From Isoetes taiwanensis (Eukaryota; Streptophyta; Lycopodiopsida; Isoetales; Isoetaceae): 64,000 nucleotides of DNA. The stretch is from the NCBI GenBank assembly GCA_021234155.1, contig JAJEKV010000032.1, positions 3,244,156-3,308,155 on the forward strand. The letters are read 5' to 3'. Below the pieces are notes generated by a model, which saw only the letters and a list, made by a program, of their open reading frames with translations, made no database searches and was not told where the DNA came from. Of this stretch, positions 10,324 to 21,614 are shown one piece after another. Made by a program: the position numbers and the translations under genes. Numbering within the stretch: the first letter of the stretch is position 1; the number at the start of each line of letters is the position of its first letter.

Positions 10324-11437
10324 GTGAAAGACAAGTCCCCAGGGACCTCAATCAAGGCCAAATCTTGCAACAAACAAGTCCATTGGTCCGTCTCAAATCC
10401 ATGCACAATCTGGGTTCTAGAACCAGAGCAATCCTCTACTCGCTCTGCCATATTGAAGTCCCCTAACATCAACCAAGCGACCTGCAACCCACCAAGGGCT
10501 CGCAACTTATTCCGAACTGTGGCCCATAAAGCACCCCCGCTGAGAAGGCTGATTAGGTGCATAAACATTAATAATCCCCCACTCTCGCCCTCCCTCCAAC
10601 CACTTAATTATTGCCCACCGACCAAACACATGCACGCAGCAGTGCGTGACTGCACATCCATCCTCCAAGCGATAAGAGTACCCCCACTAGTCCGCCCAGA
10701 AGAAGAAGCAATAGAGGCAAACTGCCTACCAACCATATTCATGAGCCTAGACATATCACCCCTGTGACACTTATGCTCCTGAATGCAAACAATATCGGGG
10801 CGCATTATTTGCTAGGGGTGCCAAAGAAACACGGGCCCTCTTACTACTAGAGGACCGCACCCCCCGCACATTCCAACTAAGGATCGACCTATTCATCCCG
10901 GAGGAGAAGTGTCCAGCCCCACATGCCTACTCACCAGGCCATCAGCCCACTCCACAGAGTCATCATCTAGAGCCAGAGGATTAATCACAGCAATATGACC
11001 CACAGTGGCTCTCATTGAGATTCCACTTCCAACACGTGTTGGAAGTCCCCGAGCACCTCCATAGAGTCATGGGCCACACTAGTCTCTACCTCCAACCCTG
11101 GCTGCTCCGGCCACCTCATGCTCAAGCACATACCGCTTCTGGGACATCCCCACCCCGGGATCACCAGCCCCTCCCACGATACTGTCCTCCGGACCTAGCC
11201 ACAACCAAATCATCCCGAGCCCTCCCCCGAGCCACCCGTCCCTAGCCCCACGCCATCCAATGGGCCGCCGCCCGACAAGCTTGCCCGGCCTCGATCCCAC
11301 ACCACCTCGTCCAACTCCACTCAGCGCACCACGAGGTCCTCATGCGTTGCCTCGGGGAGCGAGGAGGAATTTCGGACCCCTGCATAAGCACACGCAACCC
11401 CTACCACATCACAAGCACCCGGTGGGGATCATCAACA
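10324..11437 (-). pseudogene. LINE-B inverted 5' segment with endonuclease domain
   Basis: Minus strand. The endonuclease starts at 10896 (MNRSILSWNVRGVRSSSSKR) and, after a frameshift, continues MRPDIVCIQEHKCHRGDMS (10805), GGLLMFMHL and VAWLMLGDFNMAE, then ends IEVPGDLSFT at 10324. The boxes SWNVRG, QEHK and GDFN are those of L1 endonucleases. The GC-rich DNA from 10897 to 11437 lies upstream of ORF2 in element orientation and would be 5' leader or ORF1, though I recognise no ORF1 domain. The piece runs opposite to the RT part to its right. Confidence 0.78.
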
Positions 11438-14269
11438 TGGTCAGATTATTGGCGGGGCATATGCTAGGCATGGTGGGTGTTATGCTTTCCCATGCGCCTT
11501 GGATGGTGTGCACTCTTTCGCCTTGAGTAACATTACGTCTACCTCCATTTCTGATCATTACCCTCGGGTTTTGTCTGGTCGAGTGCGATTGCCTCTCGGC
11601 CCTCTGGGGCGGTGTTCCGTTTGAACACCCGACTTAAGGCGATCGCGGTTTCTCGGCCCGGTGCCGGGGAGTTGTGGCTTGATACCTTTTCATCTCTCAA
11701 GGGTATGCCCGTATGGTGACCGCATTGGCGGGTGAAGCGTTTTGCCAAGGTCTTTGGTAGGCGCGCGTCGCGGCGAGGGCGGCGGGGAGTTGCATGGTCT
11801 CTATCGGGGAGTTGGAGAGGATTGGTATGAACTTGATGGCATTAGGGAGAATGCTGTGTTGCAGCGTATTGTTGCTCTGGAGCAGGTTAAATGCGGGAGG
11901 CACGTGTGAAGGCGGCCCTTATCTGGTTGAAGGAGGGGAACACAAGTTCGTCGGTGTTCTTCAGAGCAGCTAGGCAGCGTCGATATGCAGCATCTATGGC
12001 GTCCCTTGCTTTGCCTGATGGCCGGACTTTGGAGGATCCCGCTGATTTGAAGAGGTATGTGCATGCCCATTTCTCAGGGTTTTTTGCACAGCGCACTCTC
12101 CCTATGAGCAGGAGATGCAGGAGCTTGTTTTGGGGGCTGTTAAGCCATCTATTCTGCCTCACCAACGTGAGAGCTTGGAGCAGGAGCTCTCCAGAGAGGA
12201 TTTAGCGGCGGCATGTATGCGCATGGCCAAGGATAAATGTCCTGGACTGGATGGAGTTCTTTCAGACTTATTGGGAGTGGGCTGGTGAGTCAGTGTACCA
12301 GGTGTATCTTGAGTTGCTGCAGTCTTCTCAAATGGATAGGATCTTGAATACCGCATGCATTTCCTTGATTCCTAAGGTTAAACAACCTTCTACTATTAAT
12401 GATTGGAGGCCTATCTCCTTGTTGTCCTCTCACATGTATAAGATTATTGCGAAAAGCCACGGCAGAGAAGTTGAAGCCGGTGTTGACTTCTTCCATTAGT
12501 AAGGTGCGATCTGGGTTTGTCCCTGGGAAGAACATTTTGACTAATGTTGCCGCAGCTTATGAGGGCCTTTATTGGGCCAGAAGATCAGGTCAAGACATTG
12601 CCTATCTTAAGCTTGACTTTGCCAAAGCTTATGATAGTGTCCGTTTAGGAGTTCTTATGCATCTTGATGTTAGCGTTGGGCGTAGTCCACGCTTTATAGA
12701 GACGATCATGAAGGCTGCATAGGTCAACCGGTCCTACGGTGGTGTGCGGGGGTGAACCCTCCCACTTTTTTTTCCTTAAGCCGGGGGTGCGTCGAGGTGC
12801 CCTTTGGCGCCCGTTTTTGTTCTGATTGTGGCGGAGGCACCTTTGTCTCGATTGTTTTAAATTTTGCGCGGTAGGGAGGAGTGGTGGATGGGCTTGGATG
12901 CGGGATGGTAGCCAACAGATTATTAACGGTTTTGCCGATGACACTTTCCTCTTCTTGGTGACGAAGAGAGGAATTTCTTGGAATGTGAAGGGTTTGTTGG
13001 ATACTTTCTCCTTGGCCTCGAGGCATTCTTACGAATTGGGGTAAGTGCTCCGCATTATGGGCCCTAGGCCGACTCCGCCTCCCCTTGTTTGGCTCTATTC
13101 CCTTGGAAGGTGCTTCCGGGTAATGTGTGTACTAAGCTGTTGGGTATTCCCTTTGGAGGGATGTTTCCATGGGGAGGGTGTGGGATGAGATTTTTGCGGG
13201 GGGGTGTAGAAACACCTCAATTGGTGGAAGGGTAGCAAGTTGTCCATGGCGGTGGGATCACTATTGCCAAGTCGGTGCTTTGTAAGCGCATGTGTATCGA
13301 CATCTGCGATGCTAGCTCCTGAGGGTAAGATCTGAGGCTTTGGATAAGATTGTTCAAATTTTGTGTGGGGGGGGGATGATGAAGGGGCGATTGTTAAAGT
13401 GGCTTGGTGGAAGTGTCTCCGCCCAGGGAGGATGGGGGCTTGGCCATTCTGGATTTGGCACTTTGCATAGTAAGGTGTTGGTCTCCAAGTTTGTTTGGAG
13501 CATTACTCGAGGATGGAGCATCTTCTCACAGTGCTGCGGTTGTTGTTGCGATCTCTTAGCCATTGTGTGGCGTTTGGGAAGCCGTCTGTGCATGTGGAGT
13601 TGCCACAGGAACTCTGTTATGCGGTCTCCGGCCTTTCCACGTGCATCCCCTTTTCTCACGCGGGAGTGTTGCGGGCTTGGGATCATGTGCGTGTGCTCTT
13701 CCACTAGATTATGCCTCGGTTTATCACCACTCTTCTCCTTTCTTGTGGGTTCCTCTACCCCCTGCGCTTGCCCTTGGCGCCCCTTGTGCATGCTTTCGGG
13801 CCTTGAGGCCATTGGAGGCGAGCTGCTGTGCTCACCTTGGAGGATTGGTATTGGGGTGGTCGGCTAGCCCGTGGGAGTTCTTTCGAGCTTCGCTTTTCGC
13901 TGAGGGGCAATGGCCCGGGCTATCACGGGAACACGTGGCGGGGGAGTATTCCGCTACACATACCTATAGTCCCTCGGGATGATGTGGTGGTGCGGGTTTG
14001 GAAGGTTCATCCGGATGTTGTGTCTTCTTGCTTTGTGCGGTCTTCTTCTGGGGTCTTTGGCTATTCATGACACACGCCCCTTCGGCAAGTGGTCTCGCAA
14101 CTTCCGGGTTCTCGATGGCTTCGGTTTGGGCGTGGACATGGAGCTCACTTCCCCATCGAAGGTTAGGGTGCTTACGTGGCGGTGGTGCACCAGCATATCG
14201 GGGTGAATGCCCTTGCGGTCGGTTTAAGCGAGGGTGTGAGCCCTCTCGCCCCTTGTTGTGGCCTTCATC
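11438..14269 (+). pseudogene. LINE-B endonuclease C-terminus, reverse transcriptase and start of zinc region
   Basis: Plus-strand ORF2 remnants. The endonuclease end is CALDGVHSFALSN and SDHYPRVLS (11490-11570). The linker is VKAALIWLKEGNTSSSVFFR (11906 on). The RT has ACMRMAKDKCPGLDGV (12210), ACISLIPKVKQPSTINDWRP (12350-12410), VRSGFVPGKNILTN (12508 on), LKLDFAKAYDSV (12610) and the catalytic box FADDTFLF at 12931-12954. Then come the post-RT segment (13340-13510) and SPLAPCCGLH just before the CACTA (to 14268). FADD is the usual L1 catalytic form. At least six frameshifts break the frame. The domain order matches LINE-A and the piece continues at 41324. Confidence 0.88.
14267..14269. repeat. 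CACTA target-site duplication, left copy (ATC)
   Basis: ATC immediately before the left terminal inverted repeat, repeated at 41321-41323 just after the right one. Three-base duplications are the hallmark of CACTA (EnSpm) transposition. Confidence 0.9.
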
Positions 14270-14298
14270 CACAACAAGAAAAGGGTCATTTAGCGACG
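14270..14298 (+). repeat. CACTA left terminal inverted repeat
   Basis: Twenty-nine bases beginning CACAACAAGA and ending CATTTAGCGACG. Three mismatches against the reverse complement of 41292-41320. It is directly preceded by the ATC duplication. Confidence 0.92.
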
Positions 14299-14790
14299 CG
14301 ACGCCAATAGCGGCGTCCCCAGCGGCGTCGGCGTGCCGTCGCTTCGCCGCCAGACGTCGCGTCGTTTGCCGTTTCGCCGCATCGCGACGTCGGCAGCGCC
14401 GCACGACGCGTCAGACGCGAGGCGTGACCACGGGCGTCAGCAGGCGTCGCGTATGGCACGACACGTGAAATATACACGTGGAATATACACGTGGAATATA
14501 CACGTGGAATATCACCAAAATCCACGCGTGCCGTAAAAGCCACGTGTATACGTCGCATGCGACGTGACACGTGGAACGTATTCGTGGAATATACCGCGCG
14601 GCATATACATCGTGGAATATACGCGGGAATATACCGCGTAAAAAGCCGATGCAGACGCGGCGTCGCATCTTGGCGTGACACGTGGAATATACACGTGGAA
14701 AATTCGAAAATCCGCGTATAGAAAAGCCACGTGGCAAAAAAAAAAGCCACGTGGATACGTCGCATGCGACGTGTAGGGGAAAAAAAAAAA
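14299..14790. repeat. CACTA left subterminal repeat region
   Basis: Dense short repeats typical of transposase-binding subterminal regions. There are GCGACG/CGTCGC units throughout. ACACGTGGAATAT-type units occur in tandem at 14463-14513 and again near 14570-14700. Two copies of the perfect palindrome ACGTCGCATGCGACGT lie at 14550-14565 and 14757-14772. CACGTG hexamers (G-box-like) recur. The matching palindrome at the right end supports a role in element ends. Confidence 0.8.
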
Positions 14791-14960
14791 AAAAAAAAAA
14801 TATTTATATAAAAAATATAAATATAAAAATATTTTTAAATAATCACAAAAGTGTTTTTATATTCATATTTTTAAATAGTCACAAAATTATTTTTATATTT
14901 ATATTTTTAAATAATCACAAAAGTGAATTGTATTTATATTTTTAAATAATCACAAAAGAC
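14779..14960. repeat. Poly(A) tract and ~36-bp AT-rich tandem repeat
   Basis: A run of A near 14779-14800 is followed by four units starting ATTTTTAAAT at 14831, 14867, 14903 and 14938 (spacing 36, 36, 35), each with TCACAAAA. Non-coding. Confidence 0.88.
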
Positions 14961-17900
14961 TCGTTAAGAGGAGTATCCACCCTTTTAGCCTAGAGCTACT
15001 CTCTCTCGATTCGGTGGGTAGCCATCCGAAAGTACGTAGTTAGAGTGCGCCTCAAACCGTCGGCCACGGTTGCGATTGGATGGCTCTCCGGCGTTCTTTT
15101 GCAGATCCCTCGCCCCCCCCAGAGCCCCATGTCATGCTCTAGACCTTCATTCATATCCGCCATAATTTGCTTCCTATAAAACCAAAAGAATATGGCGTTA
15201 ATGTAGTTCATAGAATTATAATAATTTTCTACAACGCACCCCCCGCATTCCCCGAAGTGGGAGAGTTCCCTCGTCGTATAACTGTTGATACTGAGATAAG
15301 CGGCTCCACGTTAAAGTGGCTACTTGTACGTCTTTGCTTGTTAGGTTTAAACCCGTATAGATGTTCCTATGACAATATAACGCAGTATTAGCTAGTGACA
15401 TTTAAAGTTCTTATTAAAATTAATGTGAACTAATATAGCTCTTACGAATCTATAGAGAAACCCTTTTTTCCGCTAGGAGCCCAAATGAGGCGGCTTTAGC
15501 TCACTTTTAGTTGCTTTGTCGGTCAGAGCTCTATGTTTGCTTTCTCGGATCCTTTGCACGTTCGAATGCAATCGATTGCAAGGCACACAACATTATCACA
15601 AGTTAAAGTGAGCGAATGACAAAAAAAAAAAATACCTTGATATCTTCCTTGTGGAGATTAAATGGTTTAGGGACTTTTGACCAATCGCCTCCTTCTTTTT
15701 TTAAAGTCCCGCTTCCAGTTCCTTGACCACATGGTGCCTTTGACATAAATCGATAGATCAACGCCCGTATCAAAATAATAAAAACAAGACTATGACTAGG
15801 TCATGTACCTCCTTTTCATTATAAGCTCGCCCATCATCGGCAGTGAGCTTCTTCCGGTCGCGCCTTTGCTTTTTCTATCTCCGGAAACTACGTTTCATTT
15901 TATTTTTTGGCGCTCTATTTCGGCGTTGGTCATAAAAGCGCCAGCCACTCCCTATACCACGGGAGGCCATAAACGAGAGATATTATTTGTGACCGCGTCC
16001 CTCGATGTAGTATAAAAGACACTTCCCTCATCATCCTTCTTAGGAAGATCGTCCCTGAAGCATAAATGGTGGGTATATAAAAGCGTGTTTATGTCTACAA
16101 TCAATATACATATCCGTCCGATTAAGAACCTTTTGAGCACTTTTACAATGTATTCTAAGTGAAGAGAATGAACAAAACAACAAATTTAGATGACAAAGTA
16201 CTAATATTTAAGGTTGATATCTTAAATAATATGTTCACATAACTTACATCAAAAAATTATTATTAATATGATAGTCGGGTATATTCGGGGCCAAATCACC
16301 CATGAGACTTACGTGTGTCTAAAACAAAGCGAAATGGGCGGCTCTTCTTCGGTGACACGTGGGCGTCGTCGGGATCCTTCCCTCTCAAGTCAGGCGGCGA
16401 CCATGTTCTTGGGATCCCCGAACCCCTGTGATGATAAATCGCGATCTTGAACGTTGTGAGTCTGTTGCTCCACTACTTCTTGACACGGGAAGTAATGAGA
16501 GAATGAGCATCTTTAACATGCCGCAACCAAAGAAATGTTTGGTGCGTAGTGGATATATATTTACTGTTGAAATCTTCCTCCAAGTTCCTTGCATTAGAAA
16601 AATGCTCCCCGTCTCTTTGCCTAGAACGGGGAGTCCATACTACGTCTAGCATTCTCAATATTCTCGCGAAACGTGGAGGCCGATAATCAACACTATGTCG
16701 TTGGGGGAATAGGAGCGGGAGGCCGCCTAATGGCGTTGGTGTCAAAAGAGGCAAAATATCTTTTAATTTGGTCTCTCTCGTACGGGAGACATGTTTTGCG
16801 AGGAAGGCGGGGGAGCGGCTGAGGAGCCTACTGAGAAGCACAAATATCATGCAAAAACAATTCATTTATTTATTATTTTTATAAAAGCTATCTTAATACC
16901 CAAACCTCTTTGGTGTAGTGATAGGTGGAGGTTGGCGTCTTGGAGGAACATCAAAGCCACGATTGCCCCTACCTCGTGGAGTCCTCCTCCTATTTTCTCT
17001 AAACTCGTCCCTTTCCTCTACACAACAAATTAAAACTCCATGCATAAACTCACATACCTAATTAGAGGGTAAAGCGTATAATAAAAACTATATAAATACT
17101 TACCTTAGGTCTTGCTCATTCTCCGATGCGATTGCGATTACCTCTATTCATCATGAGAAAAAAGAGCACACCTAGATCAAAAAGAAATTGTGAGAGAAAC
17201 ATTTGATAACCATGAATGATATTGGTTGCAATAATAGAATGATACTTACAAACCATAGAGATGAAAAATAGTATTTTTTATGGTTCGAAATGTGCCACTA
17301 ATGAGCCCCAGACTTACCGCATCTTGACCGCCTCTTGACCGGGAGGAGGGGGAGATATAATGCCATGAATATTGCATCAGCGAAAAGAGGGCCACAATGA
17401 GGAAAACCGCTAAGAATCGAGCCTCGCCATGACTATATATATTAATTTGAACATAACGAGAATTAGCGAGAGAAAAGCTTTGAACAAGTGTCTTTGAATA
17501 AATACCTAAATTTATATTCTTATCTTCTTATTTATATTAGAAAAGTATCTCGTATATAGGTATGGGGTGCATATCGAACTCTAGGTTGCCATATTATCGT
17601 GGCCATGTATCATGTCATACAATCAACCCTAAATTATCCCATGGGCATTTTTAGTGCCACATCATGAAACCCTACGCTATGTGTGGCACATCATCAAACC
17701 CTAGGTTTTGTCACGTCAGCGACTTCCTATTGCCACATCATAGTAAGTGCCATGTCATCAAACCCCTAACTTAGCGTATGCCACATCATCAAACCCTAGA
17801 TTGTGCCACATGGCATTTACAATCTAGGGTTTGATGATGTAGCACACAAAAACCTAGGGTTTGGCGTCCCTGAGCGACACTTTATCTACAAGTTATGATT

Positions 17901-18079
17901 AATAATTTATTTACCATTAATAATAATTTTTTGATTAATAAATTACTTTTTTTTTCATTAGTAATTTTGACTAAAAAAACATTTATTGGTTGCAACAAGC
18001 CTCAAATAGGAAGACAAAATTATATTAATCACTTCTTGCAAGCATTTAACAAAGAGCTTAGCCATCTCAAGTGGATCAC
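14961..18079. other. CACTA interior without recognised genes
   Basis: About 3.1 kb. Short minus-strand frames (for example 16865-16473, ending KDAHSLITSRVKK) have a protein-like look, but I cannot assign a family. It could hold a decayed second transposon gene (TNPA-like), which I cannot show. The repeat at 17600-17870 lies inside. Confidence 0.35.
17600..17870. repeat. Degenerate repeats of CCACATCATCAAACCCTAG type
   Basis: Five or six imperfect copies of GCCACATCATCAAACCCTAG with GGTTT/GATT ends, some inverted (TAGGGTTTGATGATGTAGC near 17824). The core resembles the AAACCCTA plant box and the telomere unit, but it is not arranged in tandem. Confidence 0.7.
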
Positions 18080-19558
18080 CACACTTCATATGTCGTCTCT
18101 CTCACAACTATATCGGAAGAAAGCCCCGCTGTTGTTTTGAACACATCGACGACGCGAGCAATAGATGGGCGATCCATGTGCACCAGCTCTCTATCCATCA
18201 TCATTTGGACCTTCATATGTTGGATGATGTCCAATGTGCTAGAGTATCGATTAGGTTGGGTTTATCTCAACACACAACCCCATAAGCCGCATTGCCTGGA
18301 CAAAATCAAGGAGCATCTCGTAAATGTAGCCCAGGGAATATATGTCGATATCTCATGCCCCATGATGCTTGGTCATCCGATGATGATGTAAAAACTCTTC
18401 TCCCACCAAGGATATCGCACTGGATTCCATCTTGTAGTGTATAACGGCTCTTCAATTTGGGCATTCGCTCCTTGCAAAAAAAACGGAGGGCCGTGTCCCA
18501 ATCACCAATAGCCACCCACACATTTGTAAGGGAGTCATCAAAATGGAGTTTGACCCTTTTGCAATTGAGCTTTGTGTGTGTCCAACACGGGCGTGGATGG
18601 CATAGACTCCTTTCGCAAGAGCGAGAGCTATTTACGGGGCGTGCTTATACACGAGTCTCATTTTGGCTTTCCACTCAGCACTTATCTTCATATCAGCCCT
18701 TCTTGGAGCACTATGCATTGCATTTGACCATCTCCTATAAGAAGAGAATTGGCTCGGAGAAGATGGTCAAGTAATTCTGCAATGGTTCCTCCATTCATGA
18801 ATGGCGGGACTACCATTGGTCCCCGTGGCTCATCTCCACAAAAGACCTCGGGGGCAAGTCCAAGGGGTGTGGCCAATCTTTGGACTTGGGCTCTTGAAAC
18901 GGATATACTTGTCAGCCAACAACCATGATGCGAAATCTATCTTGGCCTCTCCACATAATGCCAAGATAATAATCATCTTGATTAAAGTACAGGGTTCCCA
19001 AGATGCGGATTTGGTATATCCGGCGTCTTGTTTACTACCAATGCACTTTTACAACTCCAACAAAGATCCACAGAATGTCGCGTCAATAAATCAACACATT
19101 TATCATGAGCATGTAATGATAATCTAGCCCCCTGCACCAATAGAGCTCCCACCATGGATAAGACTATCTAACTCCTTCACTTCATCATTGAGGCGCTCTT
19201 GGCCATCTTGTGATCTTTGCGTCGGACCTTTGCGCCATGCGAATTAGCCCATCGTCCCACGTATGCCTCGAAGATAGGGGCTCATAAGTGGCACTTTATA
19301 CTTAAGTAGCATCCTCAATTACGGCTCAGGATTGCAAACCCAAGACTTTAAGTTCTTTCTCATCATATCTTCCAACTTCGGACTCATGCTCGCCATCTCC
19401 CACATAATTCAGGCCAGACATTCTTTCTCAACCGATGCTACAAAACGGTTAATTCGATCATCGGTTTGCATATGTCGTTCCGGCCTGGCTGCGCATATGT
19501 GATTGATGAGGATAAGCCTAATTTCACTAAAAGCATCTCTCGTCCTTACTGAGGCCAT
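18080..19558 (-). pseudogene. Protein-kinase-like gene copy inside the CACTA, decayed
   Basis: Minus strand, start MASVRTRDAFSEIRLILINH at 19558. Kinase subdomains follow in order across several frames: a glycine-loop-like SIGAGG and beta-3-like FCGSLLELKCIG (about 19100-19040), and a hinge-like MVVPPFMNGGTIAELLDHL (18816-18760). Next are ALALAKGVYAIHARV before the catalytic loop, IAKGSNSIL, VAIGDWDTALRF at the DFG position (18515), SSSDDQASWGM (subdomain IX), and MDRPSIARVVDVFKTTAGL (subdomain XI, about 18180-18130). The HRD catalytic Asp is not visible and DFG reads DWD, so no active kinase is expected. The nearest plant class is uncertain. Carriage inside a CACTA suggests capture of a host gene. 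A stop-ridden frame and several indels make it a pseudogene. Confidence 0.68.
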
Positions 19559-20200
19559 TTTATGCCTACAAACAAAACAAAATAATGAATACAAAAGCCA
19601 AGCATGCACAAAGTAAATGCAACATAATCTGACAATATCAAACATGTATGCGGACCATATAATCATTACTTATAACACTCCTATGGCGACTAATACCTTA
19701 TCCGGCCCCCCCCAAAAGCAAGAAAAAAAAAGAAGAAACAAGAAAAACTAAATAGGTTAGATTAGGGTATTGAGGACCCACGGTCAATTTACATTCAGAT
19801 TACTAGTTAATTAGTTAGCGAGATAGTCCCAAAATTTAGTTAACTTTTTTAACCAAAAACACTACCTAAACTTATCTTAGCACCTTGTTCTGGATTAGTT
19901 AGCAAAATTAACTAAAAATTAACTAAATTAGAAATTAGCACTATAGAGGTCACTTTAAGTTTAGTTAATTGTACATATAATTTTTATGCCTTTGGCTAAC
20001 TTAACTAGACATGTTCGAAATAATTTAGTTAATTAGTTAAGTTATTTTTTACCAACGCTTTTAGTGCTTGAATTAGTACTACATTAAGTTAGCCTAACTT
20101 ATTTTTTTTAACTAGCACGTGTGAAGGGAATCATCCAGTTCTTCAAGTAACTTAACCTAGCCCTAGCTACCTCTAGCTAAAACCGACAATAAAAGCGTGA
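19559..20200. other. AT-rich interior with TTAGTTAA-type motifs
   Basis: From about 19800 to 20150 the sequence is full of TTAGTTAA, TTAACTAA and GTTAGC motifs in both orientations, with no coding signal. It could be low-complexity DNA or a remnant of an AT-rich element. Confidence 0.45.
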
Positions 20201-20575
20201 ACTAAGGCCCGAACACGGTCCTCCCCACTTTCGCGGTGGAGCCGACCATGTCCTTGCTGTAGCCACATCTACCTAAGAATGAGAAGAAAAGTGGACTTGG
20301 ACCCGACACCTAGTCCTCTCCACGCAAGGTGGAGCCGACCGGTGCTCTTGAACAAGCCACTACAATTTTATTTTAAACCTAAAAAAACACAAGTGGAACT
20401 GGAAGTGGACTTGAACCCGAGTGCGTGGTCCTCTCCACTCTAGGTGGAGCCGACGTGCCCTTGAACAAGCCACTCATTAACCTAGGAAACATTTATGATT
20501 GTAGTGAAAGTGGACTTGAACCCCGTACATGGTCCTCCCCACTCTAGGTGGAGCCGACCACGTGCCCTTGAACAA
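20200..20575. repeat. ~100-bp tandem repeat with hairpin core, block 1 (four units)
   Basis: Four units whose cores lie near 20221, 20317, 20431 and 20534. Each core reads TCCTC(T/C)CCACTCTAGGTGGAGCC or a close variant, so CTCCAC and GTGGAG can pair around a short loop. Units also share GAAGTGGACTTGAACCC before and CCTTGAACAAGCCAC after the core. A second block occurs at 36600-36890. Confidence 0.85.
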
Positions 20576-20689
20576 AAGCACCCATCAATTTTTTAACCTA
20601 CTTAAAACTATAAAATAAAATGCAAGTGCGATCAACTACTTACCAAAATAAGGACGCTGTGGTACAAGATCCTTGCTGGTCCAAATCGA

Positions 20690-21530
20690 ATAGAAAGCCG
20701 CAAAAAGAAGTAACAAAGCATTAGAAGAATAAGAACAAAGAAGAAAAACATCAAGAAGAAAAAAAAAAAAAAAAAGGGGGATAGAAAACAAGAGATAGAA
20801 ATAAAACAAGAGAAAGAAATAAGAGAATAGAAGGGAAGAAATAAGGATAGAATAGAGAAGAAGAAATAAGAGAAGAAACAAGAAAGAATGAAGAAAAATA
20901 AGAGGAAATAAGAGAAGGGAAGGAATAGAATGGAAGGAAGAAATAAGGGAAGGAAAGAAAAGGATCGAATGGAAAGTGAGGAAGAAATGTGAAGAATAAG
21001 AAACAAATGAAGAATGAAGAAATGAAATTAAAAAGAATGAAGAATAAGAAATGAAAAAAAAATGAAGAATAAGAAAGGGAAGAGAAGAAAGAAATGAGGG
21101 AAGGGAGTGGAAAGAATGAGGAATGAGAAAGCATGAGAAAGAATGGAAATGAGAAACAAATGAGAAAGCATGAGAAAGAAATGAGAAAGCATGAGAAAGA
21201 AATGAGAAAGCAAGAAATGAGAAAGAATGAGGAAGAATGAGAAAGAGTGAGGAATAAAGAATGAGAAAGCATGAGGAAGAAAGAAATGAGAAAGAATGAG
21301 GAAGAAAGAATGAGAAAGAAATGAGGAAAGAAGAAATATGGGAAGAAAGAATGAGGAAAGAATGAAGCATGGAAGAAGGAGGAAGAAATGAAGCATGAGG
21401 AAGAATGAGGAAGAAATGAAGCATGAGAAAGAAAGAAGGAGGAAGAATGAACGAGGCATGGAAGAATGGGAAGAAAAAAAATCAAGAACAAAGAAGAAGA
21501 GGAAGGAAAGGAAACCAAAAAAAGAGGAAG
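20690..21530. repeat. ~0.84-kb purine (GA-rich) tract
   Basis: The plus strand is almost only A and G, built from AGAAAGAATGAG and GAGGAAGAA units. The minus strand therefore holds long Ser/Phe/Leu-rich open frames (two of 262 codons) that are composition artefacts. Long homopurine tracts can form triplex or H-DNA and slip easily. Confidence 0.93.
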
Positions 21531-21614
21531 GTTGGGCATGCACCATTCAATCCAAAAACCTATTCAATCTAAAAAACATGATATACTAACCTTAGAATAG
21601 TTGCTTCCGTGTAG

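Noticed and set aside
13354-13812. 152-codon minus frame opposite the LINE-B RT
   Set aside because: Antisense shadow of the plus-strand LINE ORF2. Basic, low-complexity and without motif.
17021-17040. CACAACAAATTAAAACTCC as another CACTA end
   Set aside because: It lacks the TTAGCGACG part, has no inverted partner and no matching 3-bp duplication.
20636-21539. Two 262-codon minus-strand frames rich in Ser, Phe and Leu
   Set aside because: They are the complement of the purine tract, with no domain and extreme composition. Both frames stay open only because pyrimidine-only DNA almost never forms stop codons.
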